Shown here in pieces: positions 14,426-19,105 of a stretch of DNA of 19,105 nucleotides. Where the stretch lies: NCBI GenBank assembly GCA_002327785.1, contig DCUI01000082.1:1-19105 (forward strand). The letters are read 5' to 3'. Position numbers and translations under genes: made by a program. The first letter of the stretch is position 1. Every line of letters begins with the position of its first letter. The notes below the pieces were generated by a model, which made no database searches, had not been told where the DNA came from, and saw only the letters and a list, made by a program, of their open reading frames with translations. This stretch comes from Phycisphaerales bacterium UBA2218. Lineage in GTDB: Bacteria; Planctomycetota; Phycisphaerae; Sedimentisphaerales; Anaerobacaceae.

Positions 14426-16249
14426 CTAAGGTTGTATCACGCGGATGTCATCGATGTGGAGACGACCGAAACCGCCCGTCTTCGGGCTCGTGCGGTCGCC
14501 CACGCCAATGTACAGCTTCTTGACCCTGGCCGGATTCACATCGGTGAAACTGCTCATCGGGACTTTCCACTCGGTCCAGACGGTCTTCGTCACCAGGGTG
14601 GCGTCCGTATTGGTCACCACGGCGTTCTTGCCGGCGCTGTCCTCAACGGCAACGTACAGTTGTTCGGCGCCGTTGGTTTCATTGCCTCGGACAAAGAGCA
14701 CCAGAGTGCTGACTCCGTTGACCGTCCAGTCCTGGGCCGGAGTGAACTCCAGCTCCGCCTCACTATAGAACGGCTGCCTGGTATTGTCATAGTTCATGGG
14801 CATCGATTGTCTGCCTCCGTGGACAATCGTGTACTCGACAAACGGCGCGTCGAGGTTGCCGACCGTAGCACCGTTGCGATCGGGGTAGCCATCGGTCCAG
14901 GTCTGGTAGATGCGATTGCCTTCCTCGTCGGTGTAGCGTTCCATGTCATCCACGACGACGAAATCAGCCGTCGTGAAGGTCCAGACGCGGCCCTTCCACG
15001 GACTGTCCGGATCGGCGTCGTTGACCTCATCGATCCGCCAGTAGTAGACCTTGCCCCACTCGAGCGTGCCCGGATCAAACATTGTCTCATCCAACGCCTG
15101 TCGGCCCATGTAAATGTCGGTGGTGGCCGTGGTGGCCTCGGCGACGGCGTTTGCATCCTCGCCGAAGTACACGTCGTGCGAAGCGGCTGGGTCTCCGGGA
15201 GACCAGCGAAGAATCGATGTCTGCCTTGCATCGACAGCACCGTCAGGCGGACTGGGAGCGTCGGCAATCCTTGAGTCTATGATTTCGATCACCTTGCCAA
15301 CCCCAGCGCTCAGCAGCATTCTCGCCCCACCATCCACCACGTCAAACCCCCAGTTCGGGTTGGTGGCTTCAGTCAATGCATCAAGTCTCTCCTTCGTGTA
15401 CAGGGTATGCAGAGTCCCCAGGGTGGTTGCATCGGTCATGCTGAAGACATAGACCCCGTTATGTGTCGTATGGACATACAGGAACCCGTCCACTTCCTTG
15501 ACGGTCCACAGTCCCCAACTGCCGTCACCGGTTACGTCAATGGTTCCCAACCGCGTGGAAACACCGGTAGCGAGATTGATTGCCCAGAATCCAGCGGCAT
15601 TTATACCCGAATCACCGTAGTACGCGTAACCACTGTACAGATCTCCCACCCGAACGTTTCGAATGCGCGTTGTTGCCCCGGTTGTCACATAGCCGTTGGC
15701 GTTCCAACTCGTGCTGGAGATGACTTGAAACGGGTCGGGCTCGATGTCCGTCAGGTACAAGTTGGTCCTCAGTCCACTCTTGTAGCTGTTATGAATGATC
15801 GTGTCATCATCCACCCAGTCATAAGAACTCGGTGTGACGGGCAGATTCGTCGCGAACACCTGGGTGTCAAGGTTGAGGTTGGGATCAATCCTTGAAAAGT
15901 AGTCGTTGCCGGCGCCCCCAGAGAGCAGTACATAGCCCGCGGCTGGGAACGCGCAGGCCATACGACTCTCGGCACCCTCTCCAACATTAGCGAGAGCCTC
16001 ATAGTAAGTCGAGCCGACCGGATAGCAGCCTATCCCACGCTGAGGAGCGTTGATCTGAACAACATAATTCTTCCCACCGAACGAACGCGGGTTGTACATG
16101 GAATTGCTGGCGGCAAGGTCCTTTCCAATATCAATGACCGTCCCGACTTTAAGTGCCTCGCTGGGCACACACGCCCCCACAGCCTGCTTCATTGTTCCGA
16201 ACGTCAAAAGCACAACAAAAAGAGTCACAAGAGACAGCTTCCTGAACAT
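14426..16249 (-). CDS. Secreted protein: beta-propeller-like N-terminus, FN3-like and carbohydrate-binding-like C-terminus
   Basis: 607 residues. Signal peptide MFRKLSLVTLFVVLLTFGTMKQAVGA ends before C27; VGAC could also act as a lipobox. Residues 35-330 are beta-rich with repeated short strands (SYDWVDDDTIIHNS, GLWTVKEVDGFLYVHTTHNGVYVF), suggesting a propeller. About 334-428 is a fibronectin-III-like module (LRWSPGDPAASHDVYFG ... VYYWRIDEVN ... WTFTTADF). About 431-607 begins DDMERY and ends LHIDDIRVIQP, a jelly-roll-like tail common in secreted planctomycete proteins and probably glycan-binding. No catalytic motif is seen. GAGGAGG 6 nt before the ATG fixes the start. No C-terminal sorting signal is present. 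Confidence 0.85.
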   Translation of the reverse strand: MFRKLSLVTLFVVLLTFGTMKQAVGACVPSEALKVGTVIDIGKDLAASNSMYNPRSFGGKNYVVQINAPQRGIGCYPVGSTYYEALANVGEGAESRMACAFPAAGYVLLSGGAGNDYFSRIDPNLNLDTQVFATNLPVTPSSYDWVDDDTIIHNSYKSGLRTNLYLTDIEPDPFQVISSTSWNANGYVTTGATTRIRNVRVGDLYSGYAYYGDSGINAAGFWAINLATGVSTRLGTIDVTGDGSWGLWTVKEVDGFLYVHTTHNGVYVFSMTDATTLGTLHTLYTKERLDALTEATNPNWGFDVVDGGARMLLSAGVGKVIEIIDSRIADAPSPPDGAVDARQTSILRWSPGDPAASHDVYFGEDANAVAEATTATTDIYMGRQALDETMFDPGTLEWGKVYYWRIDEVNDADPDSPWKGRVWTFTTADFVVVDDMERYTDEEGNRIYQTWTDGYPDRNGATVGNLDAPFVEYTIVHGGRQSMPMNYDNTRQPFYSEAELEFTPAQDWTVNGVSTLVLFVRGNETNGAEQLYVAVEDSAGKNAVVTNTDATLVTKTVWTEWKVPMSSFTDVNPARVKKLYIGVGDRTSPKTGGFGRLHIDDIRVIQP

Positions 16250-16472
16250 GAGAATCCTCCTCTAAACAGATTGAATGATTGTGAATGATGTGTTCACCAC
16301 ACGCCATGAAATCTCATCTATCCCTCGGTCTTTGCACCTCCATGGCCATTCCACTCACTTCGGCCTCACCCCGTCTATCCGGCTCCCGGAGGGCCGCAAC
16401 TCTTATTCATCGCACGTTCGTCAGGGGCGATTCGCTATGGACTATTATGTCGGATGTGGGCGGAAGAGGCAA

Positions 16473-16654
16473 GGGAAAACGGTCGCGACCGCCGTTTTCC
16501 CCGTGGTGTGTCGCGTGGCCTGCGTCTTGTGTGAGATTGCCGCGCTGCGCTCGCAACGACAGACCCGAAATCGGCGTTCCCCCGCGGGGGAAAGGCCGTA
16601 TCTCGTATCTCGTCGCTCGTTGCTCACAAACAACAATGGTGGGCAGAGCCCACC
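16473..16654. repeat. Cluster of four palindromic repeats in the ilvC upstream region
   Basis: Within about 180 nt lie four separate dyads. GGGAAAACGG/CCGTTTTCCC is at 16473-16501 around GGTCGCGACC. A TTGC...GCAA partial palindrome (16537-16556) sits in GAGATTGCCGCGCTGCGC. The perfect 16-bp TTCCCCCGCGGGGGAA is at 16577-16592. GGTGGGC AGA GCCCACC is at 16638-16654. Short frames here are low-quality and look non-coding. The whole 16250-16900 interval between divergent genes holds no protein gene that I can support. Confidence 0.65.
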
Positions 16655-16798
16655 CTGCCGCTGCCGCCCTTCCCCCGCCCCGCCTCTTACTCAGGTGCCG
16701 TCGTGCCCTCTGTGGGGAACTTTTTTGTTCGCGTGGCTTTCCTCCGCTGGGCGGCGACCGGGGGAGATAGAATCCTTGCGAGGACGGCAAGTTGGGAA

Positions 16799-16827
16799 TT
16801 TACTATTGGGGCGTTGGCGTTTACAAT
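16799..16827 (+). promoter_or_regulatory. Candidate promoter of ilvC
   Basis: -35 TTTACT (16799-16804), 17-nt spacer, -10 TACAAT (16822-16827, 5/6). The predicted leader is about 67 nt and ends in AAAGGAGA about 8 nt before the ATG at 16901. I see no T-box or leader-peptide structure in it. Confidence 0.55.
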
Positions 16828-16900
16828 CGACAGGCTTAAGGCCGTGGAATCTCGGCATTCGCGTTTGACGCTTGTTTCAGATAGAAAGGAGATTGGTGCA

Positions 16901-17905
16901 ATGGCAGCGAAGATCTATTATGAGAATGAAGCTCCGATCGGGCCGCTGCGGGGCAAGAAGGTGGCCGTGATCGGGTTTGGGAGTCAGGGTCATGCCCACA
17001 GTCTGAACCTTCGTGACAGCGGCATCGAGGTAGCGGTGGCCGAGCTTCCCGACACGGCGAACTTCAAGCTTGCGGTGGAACACGGGTTCAAGCCGGGTGA
17101 TATCAAGACGGCGATCACGGGGGCGGCCCTGATTATCGTGACGCTGCCGGATGAGGTGCAGGGGAAAGTGTATGCGGGCCAGATCGCGCCGAACCTCAAG
17201 GCCGGGCAGACGCTGGGATTCTGCCACGGGTTCAATATCCACTTCGGGTACATTGTGCCGCCGAAGGAGGTCAACGTGGTGATGATCGCGCCGAAGGGGC
17301 CGGGCCATCTGGTCCGCAGCGAGTATGAGAAAGGCGGCGGCGTGCCGTGCCTGGTCGCGGTGCAGCAGGACGCCACCGGCGCTGCCAAGCAGATCGCCCT
17401 GGCCTGGGGCCACGGCATCGGCGGCGCCCGCGCCGGCATTCTCGAAACAACCTACAAAGAGGAAACTGAAACCGACCTCTTCGGCGAACAAGTCGTCCTC
17501 TGCGGCGGGCTCAGCGCCCTGATCAAAGCCGGCTTCGAAACCCTCGTCGCCGCCGGCTATCAGCCCGAAATCGCCTACTTTGAGTGCGTTCATGAAGTTA
17601 AGTTGATCGTGGATTTGATCTATCAGGGTGGCCTCAGTTACATGCGATATTCGATCTCGAATACCGCCGAATACGGCGATCTGAGCCGTGGACCCCGGAT
17701 CATCACCGACGAGACCCGGGCCGAGATGAAGAAGATCCTCGGCGAGATCACCTCCGGCCAATTCGCCAAGGAATGGGTCAACGAGTACCAGACCGGACTC
17801 AAGAAGTTCAACGAGTTGTACGAGAAGGATCATAAGAGCCAGATCGAGACCGTCGGCCGGAAACTGCGTAAGATGATGAAGTGGATCGACTCGAAGGAAC
17901 CGTAA
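16901..17905 (+). CDS. ilvC: Ketol-acid reductoisomerase, class I
   Basis: 334 residues, the normal length of the short class. The N-terminal Rossmann domain has GFGSQGHAHSLNLRDSG (G25-G30). The knotted C-terminal domain has the metal ligands D192 and E196 (TDLFGE), E228 and E232 (ECVHE), the substrate serine S253 (SISNTAEYGDL), and H109 (CHGFNIH). It converts acetolactate to dihydroxyisovalerate in valine, leucine and isoleucine synthesis. The cofactor loop after the second beta strand reads VAELPDTANF, with E48 and D51 where NADPH enzymes usually have Arg/Ser contacts for the 2'-phosphate (as in GLRPGSKSW), so NADH may be preferred. AAAGGAGA fixes the start. No other ilv genes lie in the window, although they are often adjacent. 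Confidence 0.97.
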   Translation: MAAKIYYENEAPIGPLRGKKVAVIGFGSQGHAHSLNLRDSGIEVAVAELPDTANFKLAVEHGFKPGDIKTAITGAALIIVTLPDEVQGKVYAGQIAPNLKAGQTLGFCHGFNIHFGYIVPPKEVNVVMIAPKGPGHLVRSEYEKGGGVPCLVAVQQDATGAAKQIALAWGHGIGGARAGILETTYKEETETDLFGEQVVLCGGLSALIKAGFETLVAAGYQPEIAYFECVHEVKLIVDLIYQGGLSYMRYSISNTAEYGDLSRGPRIITDETRAEMKKILGEITSGQFAKEWVNEYQTGLKKFNELYEKDHKSQIETVGRKLRKMMKWIDSKEP

Positions 17906-17912
17906 ATCGATC

Positions 17913-18011
17913 TGCCGTTTGCGATTTGCTATTCACGATTTGGAGGCAGCGGCATGGATCGCGTCCGGTCGCCTCGGCGGCCGAATAGTAAATTCTCAAT
18001 CGTAAACGGCA
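17913..18011. repeat. 99-nt inverted-repeat element between ilvC and the lipoprotein gene
   Basis: TGCCGTTTGCGAT (17913-17925) and ATCGTAAACGGCA (17999-18011) pair at 12 of 13 positions, and CTATTC / GAATAG inside them extend the dyad. The arms are richer in A and T than the surroundings. It resembles a small non-autonomous element; there is no T tract, so it is not a standard terminator for ilvC. Confidence 0.55.
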
Positions 18012-18054
18012 ATTGCCAAAGCTCGTTCTTTATCGGGCGCGAAAGGAGAGCTCT

Positions 18055-18888
18055 ATGACAATCAGCAGACCGCGTGCCGCAGGTCGCCAGACCCGCACGG
18101 CACGAGCCCTGTTGTGCATGGCGGCTCTCTTTTCCACGTCCGCACTCGCCGGCTGCGTAACCGGCGAGTACCTCACGCCGGACAAGCGGCCCTACGCGAA
18201 ACTCGCGATGCCCTACAACGCCACGCAGCTCGGTCGCAGCACCTCGCTCGATGTGCTCAACGTCGCCCACGACCCGGCCCACCAATTCGACCGCGACAAG
18301 GCCGCCCAGGTCCTGCTCACCCAGGGCGACACGGTTATCAGCTATTCCGGCCGGACCGCCGACACCCGCAAGACCTGGCTCAACCTGATCGCCTTCGACG
18401 AGTTCCGCATGACCGCCCGGCGCAAGTACTTCTTCTGCGTCGATGAGCAGGCCGAGCGTGAACCCGACAACCCCAAGCGGCTCCTCATCCCGCCGCGCAA
18501 GGGCGTTCTTTTCGACGCCGCGTTCATCATCGACCCGGAGGTCCTCACGACGCCCTACGCGACCGCAGAGGCCCAGCGGATCGAGATCGTGCAGTGGCTC
18601 GCCGGTCAGTTCCGACGGGACCTCACCACCCTCGTCGGCGATCCCCTGAACCCCGCCCAGGGCGACCAGTCCATCCTGCTTTCCGGCATGATGGTCAGCC
18701 AGATCTTCCAGGTCGTCCTCGCCGAGCTGGACCACTCCCCCGGCCTCGCGAAGAATCTCAGCGAGGAAACGGGCATCCGCTTCCCGCATATAAGTCTCAA
18801 CGAGGGACACATCCGCCTGCTCACCCAAAACGACCTTGGCGTCGTCAGGGTCCGCGTCAACCTCCCCATGCGCGCGTCGAAAAAGTAG
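18055..18888 (+). CDS. Predicted lipoprotein of unknown function
   Basis: 277 residues. A twin-basic N-terminus (RQTRTAR) and hydrophobic stretch lead to the lipobox L31-A-G-C34 (STSALAGC), so C34 should be lipidated after cleavage. The mature part is mixed alpha/beta and I recognise no domain. Landmarks are NVAHDPAHQFDRDKAAQVLL (about 75-95), a segment RKYFFCVDEQ (about 125-135), RLLIPPRKGVLFDAAFIIDPEVL, and a C-terminal HIRLLTQNDLGVVRVRVNLP. AAAGGAG (18042-18048) supports the start over an in-frame ATG at 18013. Downstream neighbours are outside the window. Confidence 0.85.
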   Translation: MTISRPRAAGRQTRTARALLCMAALFSTSALAGCVTGEYLTPDKRPYAKLAMPYNATQLGRSTSLDVLNVAHDPAHQFDRDKAAQVLLTQGDTVISYSGRTADTRKTWLNLIAFDEFRMTARRKYFFCVDEQAEREPDNPKRLLIPPRKGVLFDAAFIIDPEVLTTPYATAEAQRIEIVQWLAGQFRRDLTTLVGDPLNPAQGDQSILLSGMMVSQIFQVVLAELDHSPGLAKNLSEETGIRFPHISLNEGHIRLLTQNDLGVVRVRVNLPMRASKK

Positions 18889-18945
18889 CACGGGCATCTT
18901 GCCCTTGTTCCGTTCTTCTAACCGCGGAGTACGCCGAGGGTCGCG
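18889..18945 (+). repeat. Degenerate dispersed repeats after the lipoprotein gene
   Basis: Directly after the stop, GGGCA-TCT-TGCCC (18892-18904) forms a 5-bp hairpin and matches the GGGCATCCTGCCC part of family A (reverse complement of 3027-3039). It is followed by AACCGCGGAGTACGCCGAGG and GTCGCGGAGG, a staggered CGCGGAG-like motif of a kind often dispersed in bacterial genomes. The final stretch to 19105 shows no gene I can support. Confidence 0.4.
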
Positions 18946-19105
18946 GAGGCGAATGGGCAGATCATGGGCGACAGCGGTAGAAGATATGGAACGACCGGCT
19001 CTCGCCTGGTACGACAAGTTGTCAGGCGTGCCGGAAGGATTCGGCACTATCGCGGATTACTCTCGGCGATAGCAGAGCTGGGCATCCACCCTTATGGATC
19101 AGGAG

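Noticed and set aside
16473..16654. CRISPR array
   Set aside because: The palindromes differ from each other and have no regular repeat-spacer spacing.
18964..19105. Frame open from an ATG at 18964 to the window edge
   Set aside because: Only 47 codons, no clear ribosome site, no recognisable motif, and it overlaps another short frame; it cannot be judged without the following sequence.

Overview
The window is GC-rich, densely coded bacterial DNA. It looks like a member of the Planctomycetota, most likely a Phycisphaerae/Sedimentisphaerales-type genome. The lineage call is an inference. It rests on the gene mix (GH95 alpha-fucosidase, large secreted protein with a fibronectin-III-like and jelly-roll-like tail, Psd/PssA pair, several signal-peptide proteins of unknown function), on weak or absent Shine-Dalgarno sites at some genes, and on many short palindromic repeats, some lying inside genes and translating to the 'GQDARDT'/'GILPA' peptide signature.

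Layout. 66-141 is tRNA-Phe(GAA) on the minus strand. 417-3993 (+) is a two-component cluster: an OmpR-family response regulator, a small exported HEAT-like protein that appears frameshifted at its C-terminus, and a two-TM sensor histidine kinase that carries two palindromic repeat insertions in frame. 4076-4555 (-) is a small two-TM coiled-coil protein. 4787-7498 (-) is the most unusual gene here: an integral-membrane domain with an HExxH motif joined to an enolase whose two domains are in swapped order (catalytic barrel first, capping domain last), apparently a circular permutation. 8097-9718 (+) is psd-pssA, overlapping by 4 nt, for phosphatidylethanolamine synthesis. 9729-10598 (-) is a YcgR-like PilZ protein (c-di-GMP receptor). 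11126-14281 (+) holds a secreted GH95 fucosidase followed by a compact site-2-protease-type M50 protein. 14426-16249 (-) is a secreted beta-rich protein. 16262-16900 is a repeat island carrying the ilvC promoter. 16901-17905 (+) is ilvC (ketol-acid reductoisomerase). 18055-18888 (+) is a lipoprotein of unknown function.

How the genes relate. Regulator, HEAT-like protein and kinase form one plausible signalling operon. Psd and PssA catalyse consecutive steps (CDP-diacylglycerol + serine to phosphatidylserine, then decarboxylation). The other genes look like independent housekeeping or polysaccharide-use genes. The permuted, membrane-fused enolase is the strongest candidate for something undescribed. 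All catalytic residues I can align are kept, so it may be an active glycolytic enzyme tethered to the membrane, but only biochemistry and a homologue search can settle that. A second theme is the movement of small palindromic elements into coding sequence, including the ATP lid of the histidine kinase.
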